From assembly GCF_023276355.1 (NCBI RefSeq), contig NZ_JALLPL010000001.1:248001-312000 (forward strand): DNA of 64,000 nt. Reading direction: 5' to 3'. Position numbers and translations under genes: made by a program. The DNA is from Haloplanus sp. XH21 (GTDB lineage: Archaea; Halobacteriota; Halobacteria; Halobacteriales; Haloferacaceae). Shown one piece after another: positions 42,717 to 56,023 of this stretch (the first letter of the stretch is position 1; each line of letters begins with the position of its first letter). Under the pieces are notes generated by a model, which saw only the letters and a list, made by a program, of their open reading frames with translations, did not search any database and was not told the origin of the DNA.

Positions 42717-43313
42717 CCGAAGGCGCTCACGCGCCGCCACCGCGATGCTCCTACATCGCGGTTTTCCGACGACGTCGACGACCGATAGCACCGACTGCGC
42801 GCTCTCGCTCGCGCCTTCGCGAGCGCCCTACCGGGCGCGAGCGAGAGCGCGCCCGAGCGAGGTGGCCCCAACCAGCAGCGCGCGCCGACCCGCCCGGAGC
42901 GAGCGTCCAGCGCATTCCCCGTTCGCCGCGACGCAACCACGTCCGTCGCGGTCGGCTTTGCCGAGGTCCGGAGGACCCGAACGGGTGAAGCGCTGGCGAC
43001 GAGGGCACATGCACTTTAGCCCGGAACGGGCGCGAGCGGTGCGGAGAGCGCCCGCACGCCCGGAATGGTCGGTCGCGAGCGACGCGGAGGGCGGCAGCGG
43101 CGAGCGGGGCGGGCCGGTACGTACACATCTGTCCAGCCGGCCACGTCGCTCGGTGAACCATCCACCTCCCTGGCGGACTCAGAAAGGGCGCGGCCGCCTC
43201 GGTCGTCCCCCGACCCCGCAAGCACCGAAGGGACGAGGCGCGCAGCGTGGGTCGCGGGATGCCGAGCGGCCGTGGGCTTTCAAGGATGATCCACGGTTTT
43301 GATCGCAGACCAC
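42717..43313 (-). promoter_or_regulatory. Leader hairpin of the RPA-like gene and GC-rich non-coding region
   Basis: Closest to the start lies the 14-mer CCGAAGGCGCTCAC (42717-42730) and an 8-bp stem CCGCGATG/CATCGCGG (42740-42761), matching the leader before the TFB gene at 16.7 kb. Beyond it, to 43,313, is about 550 nt of very GC-rich sequence with repeated short CGAGCG/GCGCGAGCG blocks and self-complementary patches. I see no gene there. It could be a replication or regulatory region of the element. Confidence 0.45.
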
Positions 43314-43577
43314 CTACTGATCCGTAGAATCGGACGTTTCGTCGTCAATCAGGACGTCGACGCTCTCTGGAGTCACCGCAAGGCGGTGCCCTTCCACCGT
43401 AAACTGTACTTCCACGTTTCCACCCGACGAGTTCACGATCTGTTCGAGTGCTTCGACGTCGATAGCGTCGTACAGCTGGTACTCGTCCCGATCTACCCCG
43501 CACGCTTCGAGCGTCTCGATAATCTCGACGACGAGATCCGGCGATGCCCCAGGTCCCGTGCTTGAAGAGCAATTCAT
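43314..43577 (-). CDS. HalOD1 output-domain protein
   Basis: 87 aa consisting of one domain of the HalOD1 type: a helix (SPDLVVEIIETLEACGVDRDE), the YDAIDVEALEQIV segment, and two strands (VEVQFTVEGHRLAVTPESV). This domain is widespread in haloarchaeal signal-transduction proteins and as stand-alone proteins; its ligand is unknown. CTTTAAATG near 43,600-43,608 on the minus strand is about 28 nt before the ATG, so a leaderless transcript is likely. Confidence 0.75.
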   Translation of the reverse strand: MNCSSSTGPGASPDLVVEIIETLEACGVDRDEYQLYDAIDVEALEQIVNSSGGNVEVQFTVEGHRLAVTPESVDVLIDDETSDSTDQ

Positions 43578-43692
43578 CTCAACGCTCGAAACTTAGGACG
43601 GCCGGCATTTAAAGGGTTATGAGTCAATTATAGTTGCTTATAGATTTTCTGGTTGACTTAGCGCGTTCGGGATAGCGTCGGCGCAACCACAA

Positions 43693-43959
43693 GTGATTAT
43701 GCGCTTTGACGCCGACTGGATGTCTCGCGCCGATGACCGCATTCTAGAGCATCTCTCTGAAGCCGGCCCCGATACCCCGAAAGAAATGGCGGACAGCGAT
43801 CGGGTTCGATTCTCACGCCAACACATCAACGCCCGCTGCAAGACACTCGTTACCTACGGCCTCATCGTCCACCTCGGAAACGGCGTCTACGACATCACTC
43901 GTCGGGGAGAGCAGTATCTCACCGGCGAACTCGACGCTCGCGAACTTGAAGCCGAATGA
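43693..43959 (+). CDS. PhiH1-repressor-like winged-helix regulator
   Basis: 88 aa from the ATG at 43693; an ATG two codons later (43699) is equally possible. The whole protein is a winged helix: MSRADDRILEHLSEAG, ADSDRVRFSRQHINARCKTL, and a wing GLIVHLGNGVYDITRRGEQYL. This pattern is found in the PhiH1-repressor-like family of haloarchaeal viruses and plasmids. It is divergent from the HalOD1 gene and may control that promoter and the element's genes. Confidence 0.8.
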   Translation: MIMRFDADWMSRADDRILEHLSEAGPDTPKEMADSDRVRFSRQHINARCKTLVTYGLIVHLGNGVYDITRRGEQYLTGELDARELEAE

Positions 43960-44007
43960 ACTCACCTTGTGGCAAACCTCGGTCGAAGCCGTTGCAGTCC
44001 ACCGGGG

Positions 44008-45252
44008 CTACGTAGCATCACTTTCGAGCCACCGTTTCGTCCGGTCCCACACGGACGCCTCCCCGGCTTCGTCATCCTCCTCAGCAGCATCGACAGTGCG
44101 TGCGTCTCGGGAATTCCCAGGCTCTCGGTCACCAGCTGCAAGTGCTTCCTCAAGCCGCTCGATCTCCGCTTCGAGGGCGTCGATGCGCTCGTTTTTCCGG
44201 GCGAGCGTCGCCTCGAGTTCGTTGACCCGGGCAGTCAAGAGCCGCGTCTTCTCGGTGAGATACGCGTGACTGCGGTCGGGTTCCTCACGACCGGCCCCAG
44301 TAGGTACCTCACCTGACGTGGAACGGTCGTCATCGGCGTCGTCGCTGGACGATGGGTCGTAGAACTCCGACGTGTTCGCAATCGCCCGCTCGATGGTTTT
44401 CTCCCCGTACGTCGACCCATCGGCGTAGTGGACCTCGTCCCACTTCTCGCGCATCAGCCCGGACTGGCGGAACAGCGAATCCATCCGTGCCGCATCACCT
44501 CCCGTCCAGAACGCCAGGTGCATACACAGCGCCATGTCCGCCTCCGAGTGGGAGTCGTAGCCGCTGGTCTGTCCCCGCCAGAGCGCGTCGAATCGGTCGC
44601 CGTTCTCGGCGGCCCGGGCCCGCTCGAGCAGCTCCGAATCGTCGAGATCGACGTCCCCGACGTCAGTTCTCGGCGGGACATCCTCGTCCTCGTCGGCGTC
44701 GTCAGCGGTCGTGTCCTTGACGTAATCGGCGTGAATGTCCCGAATCGCGTCGTCGCGGCGGTCCACCGTGTTCGGCGTCGCATCGAGGTGGTCGCCGGTG
44801 ACGGTGAAGAACCGGCTCGTCTCGTACATCTCGACGTCACCCGAGCGGCTCCGGCCCTCTGGGAGGTCGCCCTCGACGATGACGTGGACGCCGGTTCCCG
44901 ACGGCGACACCTCCGCGTACGAGTCCAGACGGGTGACGACGTCTCGTGCCCACTCGTCGATCTTCCCGCTGTCGGGATCGCGGCAGTCGTCGAGGTCGAC
45001 GCCGACGATCGGATCGTCGTCAGTGAACACGAAACCGATGCCGTCCGCGTCGGCGCCCTCGGTCGACGCGAGCGCCGTCTCGACGCTCGTCCAGGTCGAC
45101 CCATCGGTCGTGGAGGCGTAGCCGCCCGTCGACGGCTCGACCGGCACCTTCGTCGCCTTGCCGTCGCGGTCCTCGCGCCGCCAGCACACCCACTGGTCGC
45201 GCGCCGTCAGCGCGTCCGGCAGGCCGTCGACGTCACGCATCTGCATCGGCAT
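44008..45252 (-). CDS. Phage NrS-1 polymerase/PrimPol-like protein
   Basis: 414 aa from the ATG at 45252, chosen because GGGGGTGAT lies just upstream; ATGs at 45258 and 45246 are alternatives. The N-terminal half has the archaeo-eukaryotic primase-like pattern of this family: QWVCWRRE, VPVEPSTGGYAS, then IVGVDLDDCRDP and SPSGTGVHVIVEG. A middle region resembles its helicase-binding part (MALCMHLAFWTGGDAARMDSL...). A C-terminal coiled coil follows (about 320-380). No helicase domain is attached. It probably primes or controls replication of the integrated element. Confidence 0.78.
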   Translation of the reverse strand: MPMQMRDVDGLPDALTARDQWVCWRREDRDGKATKVPVEPSTGGYASTTDGSTWTSVETALASTEGADADGIGFVFTDDDPIVGVDLDDCRDPDSGKIDEWARDVVTRLDSYAEVSPSGTGVHVIVEGDLPEGRSRSGDVEMYETSRFFTVTGDHLDATPNTVDRRDDAIRDIHADYVKDTTADDADEDEDVPPRTDVGDVDLDDSELLERARAAENGDRFDALWRGQTSGYDSHSEADMALCMHLAFWTGGDAARMDSLFRQSGLMREKWDEVHYADGSTYGEKTIERAIANTSEFYDPSSSDDADDDRSTSGEVPTGAGREEPDRSHAYLTEKTRLLTARVNELEATLARKNERIDALEAEIERLEEALAAGDREPGNSRDARTVDAAEEDDEAGEASVWDRTKRWLESDAT

Positions 45253-45381
45253 GGCCATCACCCCCTCGTGGGGCCCGAACAACCAACTCCAATCTTTCAC
45301 CCCTCCATTTCCACTCCACCACCGATTCGCCTCCCCACCACCCATTTGCGCTCAAAACGCCACCTATACTAGTCGATTGAT

Positions 45382-45556
45382 GGCTCTTAGGTCGGCAAGT
45401 GGCCGGGGGAAATCGCGTGACACAACTGCCTAAGAGCCAGCAGTCGTCCCTCAGACCCAGAGACCCCGCAGCCAGTTGCCTCTGAGGAACCGCCGTCGGG
45501 CGATCCACGTGGCATCGGGATCTGGCTCTGAGGTGACCAGACGTCATCCTCTGAGG
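45382..45556. repeat. Inverted repeat and three CTCTGAGG direct repeats between HerA-like and PrimPol-like genes
   Basis: Arms GGCTCTTAGG (45382-45391) and CCTAAGAGCC (45429-45438) are perfect over 10 bp with a 37-nt spacer. Three copies of CTCTGAGG follow at 45480-45487, 45526-45533 and 45549-45556. The whole non-coding stretch 45,346-45,570 sits next to a primase-like gene, so iterons of an origin are conceivable. A terminator or operator is also possible. Confidence 0.45.
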
Positions 45557-45570
45557 CTCCGTCTTCGCCC

Positions 45571-48500
45571 TCATTCGCCCCGGTCACCTCGTTGGGCACC
45601 GCTGTCAACCAGATCAACGCCGATGTAGCACTGCTGGGTCTCGCCGTCGAACCACTTCGATTGGCTCTCGACCGTAATGTGCTCCTTGAGTGCGGGTGTG
45701 AGGTGAGTGTCCGGCTTGGGCTCGAACTCGTTCGCCTCCACGAAGAACTCGTATGCGTCGTAGACTTCCCGGAACGGGATGACGTTCCCCTCATCCTCGA
45801 CGAGCCGTTCAGATGCGAACGATTCCACGCCTGCTGCCGCGCTGTCCGGCGACGATGAGTTCGTCTCCGCAGTGGATGTTGATTGAGCCTCTCCCTGCCT
45901 ACCTGCAAAATCCTGCTCGCACGCGCCGCCATCAGCCGTTACTGTGGCGGGTTGTTCAGAACCGTGGACGTCGTCTGGGTGGGAACGCGCAGCTCGAAGC
46001 TCGCCCGTCTGGAGGGCTTCGGTGAGCCCCTGAACCGGGTGGAGTGCGCTGTCCTGGTAGATGGCCACGTCCTCGTTCCGTTTCTCGGTGGCTCGGTCAC
46101 CATCACGGAGCACGCCGATCACATACGTCTCCGGATCGTACTCCGCCACAGGCAGATCACTCTCCGGGAGGACCGGGCGCTTGACCGGCACCCAGTCCTC
46201 GCGGAACGCCGCTTCCGACTCGTACGTCCGGGGGAGTTCACCCGGGACCGAGACCGTCACCGTTCCAGAGTCCCGGTCGATACTGTACGTGGCGGGGAAC
46301 TGCTCTTTTGGTGCCGCATCCACGTCCGCCACCCGGGCGTGCTCGGTCCCATCCTCATCGGTGAGGACGTACTCCCTACCCTCCCTGCGCCACCGGGTCC
46401 GATTCGATGTCGTGTCGGTCTCCGACGCGACGGGTCGGACGGCCGTGACGCCGTTGTCGGCCTCGGCCCCGCCGTTGAAGGTAACGTGGTCGGTCCCGAC
46501 GTACAACTCGACCTCGCCTCGCTTCCGTGTCTTGACCGGATCCTCGAGGATGTTCGCAACGCGTTGAGCGATGGCACTCTCGGCGTCGTCGCCGGGAGGA
46601 ACCACAAACACCGGGACGACACCGTGTTCTTGAGCTCGGGCCAGATTGGTCAGCACCTTCGCGGGCTTCGTGTGCGTCGTGGTTTCGACCTCGAGGGCGA
46701 TCGGAACCTCGGCCTCGGGATGGACCGCCCACGCATCCGGCTGCGCGCTCCCGTCCTGTCGAACCGGTGCAACCAGGAAGCCCGCACGGGTGAACGCGGC
46801 CTCAACCCGGCCGATCGCGTCGTCATGGGCAGCCGTGCCGGCCGCCTGCACCGTGCCGGTTTCCGGCTCGGAAGTCTGTTCGCCCGTCTCGGTCAGCCGC
46901 ATTACAGTCTCGTTTCGGTCGGTGTCGACCGACAGCTCGAACAGCGGTGAGCGATCCCGGATCTCGGCGAGCGCCTCACGCGAAGGCACGTTGCGGTCCC
47001 CTTCGTCATTTGCATCTGAATCCGATCCAGGGAGCTGGGTATCGTACCACGTCTCGAGGAGGTCGTCCACCGCCCGCACGGACACCGGCTCGTTCGTCTC
47101 CCGAACTCCCTCCCGGAGCTGGACATAGCGGCTCAATACCGCGAGCAACTCGTCGAGACTGTCCGTGGCGAGTTCGAGTGTCTCCTGGAGGGGCTCCGGC
47201 ACGCGGGCGGTCGGCTCGTTCCCGTCCACAGGAACGCCGTAGTCGGCCTGCGTCCGCTCGTGTACGGTGTCGAGGGCGTCCCCGAAGCGCGCTTCCTCGG
47301 CAGCCGTAAGCGGCACCTCGCTCTCCGGGTGGCCCGCCGGAATCGGCAAGGGATCGATACTGAACGGCATCGGTCCGGTCTCGCCGAATTCCGGGCTCGG
47401 AACTTGGGCGATCCACTCCCCGCGCGGGAGCGCCCGGACCCGGTTCCGAAACTCGGTAGGGTCCATGTCTTCGTGAGCAAGGGCCCGGGCGATCTCGTCG
47501 TCGACGGCGATCTTGCCGACGATCGGGGCACCGATGTTGTTCAGTACGTTCAGGTAGACCTCGCGGTCGCCTTCGAGTTCCATCTGCTCGGGGAACTGCG
47601 AGACCAGCTCCACGGACAGGTTGAATTCGCGACCCTTCTCGAGGAGGTCGTTGAACACGTCCGACACCACGATCGACGACGCCTCGTCGATCAGGAGATT
47701 GGCGACGTAGTCGTCTGGGGTCGCCGCCAGCTCCGCGGACCCACGTTCCGTGACCGCGTCGTACAGGTTCGTCAGGATGACGCCCGCCATCACCGTCGCC
47801 GCATCCGCCCGTAGGTCCCCGAGGTCGAAGATGACAACGACGTCCTCGTCGAGTAGGTTCCTGATGTCGAAGCACGGCTCGGTCGTGTCGAAAATCTGCC
47901 GGAGGAACGGGTCGGCCGTGATGTAGTCCATCCGGTTGCTCACCCCGCCCATGATGTTCGCGAACGTCTGTGGGTCGGCCATCAGGTGCCGGTGAATCTT
48001 CGAGGTGACCTCCTCGCTGCTGGATTGTGGTGCCTCCTCCGGCGCGGCCTGTGGCGGGCCGGCCGCGTAGAGCTGGTCGACCACCTGCTCCAACTGTGAT
48101 TGCCCGAAGTAGTCCACCGACTCGCGGTAGCGACCGTGGTCGAGGCCGTGCTCCGCATCGTACATGAGCCGAATGAGATATTTCAGGAGGTTTGGCGAGA
48201 CGACCGCCTGCTCGTAGCGTTCCGCACCCATCGTCATCTTGAGTACCTCCACGTAGTGGTCCACGCGGTCCTTGATCGCCTGTTGCCGTGGGACGCCGTT
48301 CGCGAGCGCGGGTTCGATGTTGAAGAACGCAAAGCCCGGAAGCAACTCCGGGATGTCGAAGTGGAGGACGTTCTCCTCGAGGTCCTCGAAGCCGAAGCGC
48401 TTCGCGTGGGCGCGCATGTAGTTATCGGGCAGCCCGCCGCCCTTCGTGTCGATGAGGAACACGGGGCCCGAGGTCTGCTCGTACACCGAGAGCGCGTCGT

Positions 48501-50010
48501 TGATCAGCGCGATTGACTTGCCGGCGCCGGTCTTGGCGAACCGGCCGACGTGAAACGGGAGCAGATCCGGTGGGATTCTGAGTGGCTCGTCCTCGGGGTC
48601 GCGATTCTCGTCGAGCAGGTATCCGAGTTCTAAGCCCGGTCGTCGCAGTTGGCGGGTGATATCGTGGGTCGGGCGCGGGAGCGGGTTGCGGCTCCGCTGC
48701 TCGGCGCGCGTGCCACGGCTGCCTTCGACAGTGAGGTCCGCCGCCGACGGGACGACGATGAGATTCGCGAGTTCCTCGGCGTTCAGCACGAGGTCCAGCC
48801 GACTGTCCGCCCGGTTCGTCGGCCTCGGAAGATGGTCGCGTCGGCGCGTCGCGATCGAGCGGGTCCGGAACCGCTCCAGTGCTGAGCGAGCGCGTGTGTC
48901 CGCCGTGCGATCCAACAACCCCCGATCCCGGAACCGTTCGCCCTCGATCTCGTAGTATGGCCCATCGAGAGGGTCGAAGACCGAGCACAGGGTGTCGAGG
49001 CGTGTCTCCAGCTCGTCGATGTCGTCATCCGTCGAGAGTGCGAGCAGTCGGGCGTTCACGGTGAAGGTTCGCTTCGGCGTGTTCTCGCGGAGGTGGTCGA
49101 GCCGCGTCTCGGTCTCCTGGTCCCGTTCGCGGTCGCGCATCTTCGTCTGGGATGGCCGTCGACGGTCCCGACCGACACCATGGCGGTGGCGTTCGTGTCG
49201 GTTCCCCGTCGATGTGCGATGAGAATCGTGTCGCCGACCAGGTGATTCGATCGAGAGGAGTTTCTGGAGGAGCGTGTCCTTCCCAGCGAGGAGCGCTCCC
49301 GAGCGCCGTCGAGCCTGCCTCGACCAGTCCGGTTTCCGCTGGAACACCACCTGGAAGGCCAGCGGCTGTGCAGCGTCCGTCAGTTGGTCGATCAACGGGG
49401 CGAGGGGTGCGCGACCCGAATGCGGATTCTCCTCGTCCGCGTGATTGGGCGTGGGCGTGATGGTCTCCGAGAAGTCGGTCAGGGAAGTCATCCAATCCTT
49501 CCGCCGGTCGACGCTTCCCCGCCAGCGCACACCGTAGGGAGTGACGTCCTCTAGCGACGGCCGTGCCCGAACCGTCCCACCGTCCGTCCCAATCGGCGGG
49601 TTCCGGTCGGTGGGCGGATCAGCCGCGTCTGGATCAAGAAGCCGCTCCTCCTCCAGCCCCCCATCAAATTCAGCGGGCTGCTGCTCGACGGGCTGAATGA
49701 GCTTCCGCACGATGTCGATGTCGACACGATCGATGTCGAAGGAGTCGGGGTAGATGGATCGCAGGCGCTGCTGGAGAACGTCAAGCTTGGTGTCGGCCCC
49801 GTAGTAGAACTCCACCGGCTCGTTTGTCCCGTCGCTAATCGCGAGGAACTCGAACGTCACCGGCTGTTCGCTCCGGAACGGAGTTAGGCGCGCGATGACG
49901 CCGTCCGAGTCGGTCGCCGAAAGCTTGTGCAGGCTGGTGATTGCGGTGGAAACGACGTCAGGTTCGAGCCCTGCGGACGTAGGGGTCACGCGAAGGTACT
50001 CCCGAGTCAT
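45571..50010 (-). CDS. HerA/TraG-like conjugation-type ATPase with C-terminal nuclease-like domain
   Basis: 1,479 aa. The ATPase core begins near residue 485 with HVGRFAKTGAGKSIAL (Walker A), VFLIDTKGGGLP, later VVVIFDLGDLRADAATVMAG and ANLLIDEAS (Walker B). The order fits the HerA/VirB4-TraG superfamily that pumps DNA in conjugation and plasmid partition. Residues about 1-480 are unrecognised and include a long arginine/histidine-rich low-complexity stretch (about 255-305). Near 1,080-1,160, GFLVAPVRQDGSAQPDAWAV and PIALEVETTTHTKPAK resemble a PD-(D/E)XK-like fold. It is the largest gene of the element and lies next to tRNA-Cys. Confidence 0.82.
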   Translation of the reverse strand: MTREYLRVTPTSAGLEPDVVSTAITSLHKLSATDSDGVIARLTPFRSEQPVTFEFLAISDGTNEPVEFYYGADTKLDVLQQRLRSIYPDSFDIDRVDIDIVRKLIQPVEQQPAEFDGGLEEERLLDPDAADPPTDRNPPIGTDGGTVRARPSLEDVTPYGVRWRGSVDRRKDWMTSLTDFSETITPTPNHADEENPHSGRAPLAPLIDQLTDAAQPLAFQVVFQRKPDWSRQARRRSGALLAGKDTLLQKLLSIESPGRRHDSHRTSTGNRHERHRHGVGRDRRRPSQTKMRDRERDQETETRLDHLRENTPKRTFTVNARLLALSTDDDIDELETRLDTLCSVFDPLDGPYYEIEGERFRDRGLLDRTADTRARSALERFRTRSIATRRRDHLPRPTNRADSRLDLVLNAEELANLIVVPSAADLTVEGSRGTRAEQRSRNPLPRPTHDITRQLRRPGLELGYLLDENRDPEDEPLRIPPDLLPFHVGRFAKTGAGKSIALINDALSVYEQTSGPVFLIDTKGGGLPDNYMRAHAKRFGFEDLEENVLHFDIPELLPGFAFFNIEPALANGVPRQQAIKDRVDHYVEVLKMTMGAERYEQAVVSPNLLKYLIRLMYDAEHGLDHGRYRESVDYFGQSQLEQVVDQLYAAGPPQAAPEEAPQSSSEEVTSKIHRHLMADPQTFANIMGGVSNRMDYITADPFLRQIFDTTEPCFDIRNLLDEDVVVIFDLGDLRADAATVMAGVILTNLYDAVTERGSAELAATPDDYVANLLIDEASSIVVSDVFNDLLEKGREFNLSVELVSQFPEQMELEGDREVYLNVLNNIGAPIVGKIAVDDEIARALAHEDMDPTEFRNRVRALPRGEWIAQVPSPEFGETGPMPFSIDPLPIPAGHPESEVPLTAAEEARFGDALDTVHERTQADYGVPVDGNEPTARVPEPLQETLELATDSLDELLAVLSRYVQLREGVRETNEPVSVRAVDDLLETWYDTQLPGSDSDANDEGDRNVPSREALAEIRDRSPLFELSVDTDRNETVMRLTETGEQTSEPETGTVQAAGTAAHDDAIGRVEAAFTRAGFLVAPVRQDGSAQPDAWAVHPEAEVPIALEVETTTHTKPAKVLTNLARAQEHGVVPVFVVPPGDDAESAIAQRVANILEDPVKTRKRGEVELYVGTDHVTFNGGAEADNGVTAVRPVASETDTTSNRTRWRREGREYVLTDEDGTEHARVADVDAAPKEQFPATYSIDRDSGTVTVSVPGELPRTYESEAAFREDWVPVKRPVLPESDLPVAEYDPETYVIGVLRDGDRATEKRNEDVAIYQDSALHPVQGLTEALQTGELRAARSHPDDVHGSEQPATVTADGGACEQDFAGRQGEAQSTSTAETNSSSPDSAAAGVESFASERLVEDEGNVIPFREVYDAYEFFVEANEFEPKPDTHLTPALKEHITVESQSKWFDGETQQCYIGVDLVDSGAQRGDRGE

Positions 50011-50198
50011 CGAGTCTCACCCCGGTCCAAAATCGGCCGGGCTGAAGGGGTCGCCGTCGACGTTCGAGCCTCAACATTTATCGAGTGAAAGACCGATAGT
50101 GCGATAGTGGAGGAGCTACCTGTGCTCGAACAGGTTGTAAACCGGTGGAATGGATTTGGTGAATGCCGCTGCTGTCTGTCGATTTCTCCGAACGATAC

Positions 50199-50234
50199 CC
50201 CACTTAAGTAGTGGGATTGTGTAACAAAAGTTAC
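50199..50234 (-). terminator. Probable terminator beyond the rRNA operon
   Basis: A short stem GTAAC-AAAA-GTTAC (50221-50234) directly follows tRNA-Cys, and a CCCACT/AGTGGG hairpin (50199-50215) comes next in the direction of transcription. Both are immediately downstream of the operon's last tRNA. Termination is inferred from position. Confidence 0.4.
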
Positions 50235-50235
50235 A

Positions 50236-50311
50236 AGCCAAGGGCCGGATTTGAACCGGCGATGGGCGGCTCTGCAGGCCGCTGCGTTAGGCCGAACTCT
50301 GCCACCTTGGC
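50236..50311 (-). tRNA. tRNA-Cys (GCA)
   Basis: 76 nt on the minus strand. The 7-bp acceptor stem GCCAAGG/CCTTGGC, the anticodon loop CTGCAGA with anticodon GCA, the T-arm CCGGTTCAAATCCGG and the discriminator U expected for cysteine are all present. It closes the rRNA operon after 5S, the usual haloarchaeal arrangement. The plasmid-like region begins immediately beyond its 3' end, but I found no second copy of that end in the window. Confidence 0.95.
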
Positions 50312-50455
50312 ACGTTCGATAGTATCGGAGTCCGTCGCTTAAGCCTAGCGGTCGGGCGTCGGCGCCGATCCTCGTACTGCGTGACGCGTTCGATATGAGA
50401 AAAGCCGAGCGACTGTGAGTACACGCAGTGCTCGGCGGGTGAATGAAGTATGAAT

Positions 50456-50578
50456 GGGAGGCGGCGAATCGGCACTCCCAGAGGGTCGCCCACTCCAGTA
50501 CTGCCCGATACGCAGGCAGGCTTAACGTCCGTGTTCGGGATGGGTACGGGTGTGTCCCTGCCGCTATGGCCGCCTTCA
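50456..50578 (-). rRNA. rrf: 5S rRNA
   Basis: About 123 nt. The terminal helix GAAGGCGGC/GCCGCCT and the internal CCGTACCCATCCCGAACACGG block match archaeal 5S rRNA. It lies between 23S and tRNA-Cys. The ends are estimated to within a few bases. Confidence 0.94.
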
Positions 50579-50642
50579 TGCCGACCAACGGAATCGAACC
50601 GTTGCAATGCCAGCGTCGGTGGGTCAAAACGACCGTATATCC

Positions 50643-50693
50643 GTGCGATTCCAGTTAACGCCTGGACCCGATAGTCAAATCGAATCGGGTCAC
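50643..50693 (-). other. 23S rRNA processing stem (3' half)
   Basis: This segment is largely complementary to 53648-53692 on the other side of 23S. The two pair into the long stem that archaea cut at a bulge-helix-bulge site to release 23S rRNA. Confidence 0.7.
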
Positions 50694-50708
50694 AGTGCGA
50701 AATCCAAT

Positions 50709-53630
<2,922 letters not shown>

Positions 53631-53849
53631 GATGGTTTGTCACACTAGTGACCCGGTTTGACTGTCGGGTCCAGTGGACGCCTGGAATCGCACGTACATA
53701 CGGTCGTCATCACGCTCTCGTGGGTTGCGCGAGCGTTCGACCCTTCCCATCCGCGTTCGCACGGGATGGTGCATCGGTCTGGACCAGTTCTATCCCCCTT
53801 GACCACTTAAGCAGCGTGGTTCGCGTCGGGCGATTTTCCCGGTCCGGCA

Positions 53850-53921
53850 TGGACCCGCTGGGATTTGAACCCAGGGCGTCCTCCTTGCAAAGGAGGTGCT
53901 CTACCGCTGAGCTACGGGCCC
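53850..53921 (-). tRNA. tRNA-Ala (TGC)
   Basis: 72 nt on the minus strand in the 16S-23S spacer. Acceptor GGGCCCG/CGGGTCC with one G-U pair, anticodon loop TTTGCAA with TGC, T-arm CTGGGTTCAAATCCCAG and discriminator A. An alanine tRNA in this spacer is standard for haloarchaea. Confidence 0.96.
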
Positions 53922-53948
53922 TGTCCCTTCCTGGGACGAGCGTAATAT

Positions 53949-54002
53949 GTGAGCCATGGTGGTTCTTCGGTGCCCGGTCGGCGTGGTGGGCGAACGGCCA
54001 CC
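53949..54002 (-). other. 16S rRNA processing stem (3' half)
   Basis: The sequence here (GTGAGCCATGGTGGTTC... on the plus strand) is complementary to 55607-55662 upstream of 16S. Together they form the precursor stem cleaved during 16S maturation. Confidence 0.7.
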
Positions 54003-54060
54003 TGTGGTACCGTCAGTGGGACGTGGTGGGCTCTCCCCAGAAGGGAGAGTCCCGATCAGT

Positions 54061-55531
<1,471 letters not shown>

Positions 55532-55739
55532 GGGCTCACTCCGTGTGGAGTGAGGGGTGGCGGGAAGACTCGTTGTCTTCTCGTCGTATAGACCACTGAG
55601 GTCCAAGGTGGCGGTTCGGTCCACCGCGTCGACCGGGTGACACCGAACCACCATGGCTCACATCAGATCCCGTCTTACGGCGGACCGCAGGGGTGGGATC
55701 CTCATGTTTCGTCCGGACCTGAACCGAAGACGGCGACCA

Positions 55740-55862
55740 TCATAAACCCGTTGATCGGGCGTTGACGGGCGGCCGGTTCATCGGCGTTCCAGTCCGGGCC
55801 GAGGACGTTCGTGCCCTCGCTTCTTCGCATTACATTCAGAGTGGAGGTTATTACTTAACCCC
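55740..55862 (-). promoter_or_regulatory. rRNA operon promoter region
   Basis: On the minus strand, TTAAGTAA near 55,853-55,860, followed about 25 nt later by a TGCGAAG start-like sequence, and GGGTTTATGATGG near 55,740 are two plausible promoters. Haloarchaeal rRNA operons usually have tandem promoters. The rest of 55,532-56,023 holds leader sequence, the 16S processing stem and the divergent TBP promoter, with no gene. Confidence 0.45.
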
Positions 55863-55987
55863 TCTGATTTCCCGCGAGATCGCCAGACGCGTTGATATTT
55901 GCGTGGTGATCACTGTCGTGGGGCACTCCACCACAAAACACACTGGACGGACAAACACGGCAGTGAGCGCATGTCTCAGCAGGGGTG

Positions 55988-55997
55988 GTTTATAAGG
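55988..55997 (+). promoter_or_regulatory. TATA element of the canonical TBP gene
   Basis: GTTTATAAGG lies 27-36 nt before the ATG at 56024, a textbook haloarchaeal spacing for a transcript that is leaderless or has a very short leader. Confidence 0.6.
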
Positions 55998-56023
55998 ATG
56001 GGGCGTGCATTTGGTGGCATACG

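Noticed and set aside
42124-43302. Plus-strand frame opposite the RPA-like gene and its leader
   Set aside because: Serine/arginine-rich shadow; the upstream half is non-coding palindromic DNA.
47006-47875. Arginine/glycine-rich minus-strand frame inside the HerA-like gene
   Set aside because: Low-complexity out-of-frame product of a confirmed gene.
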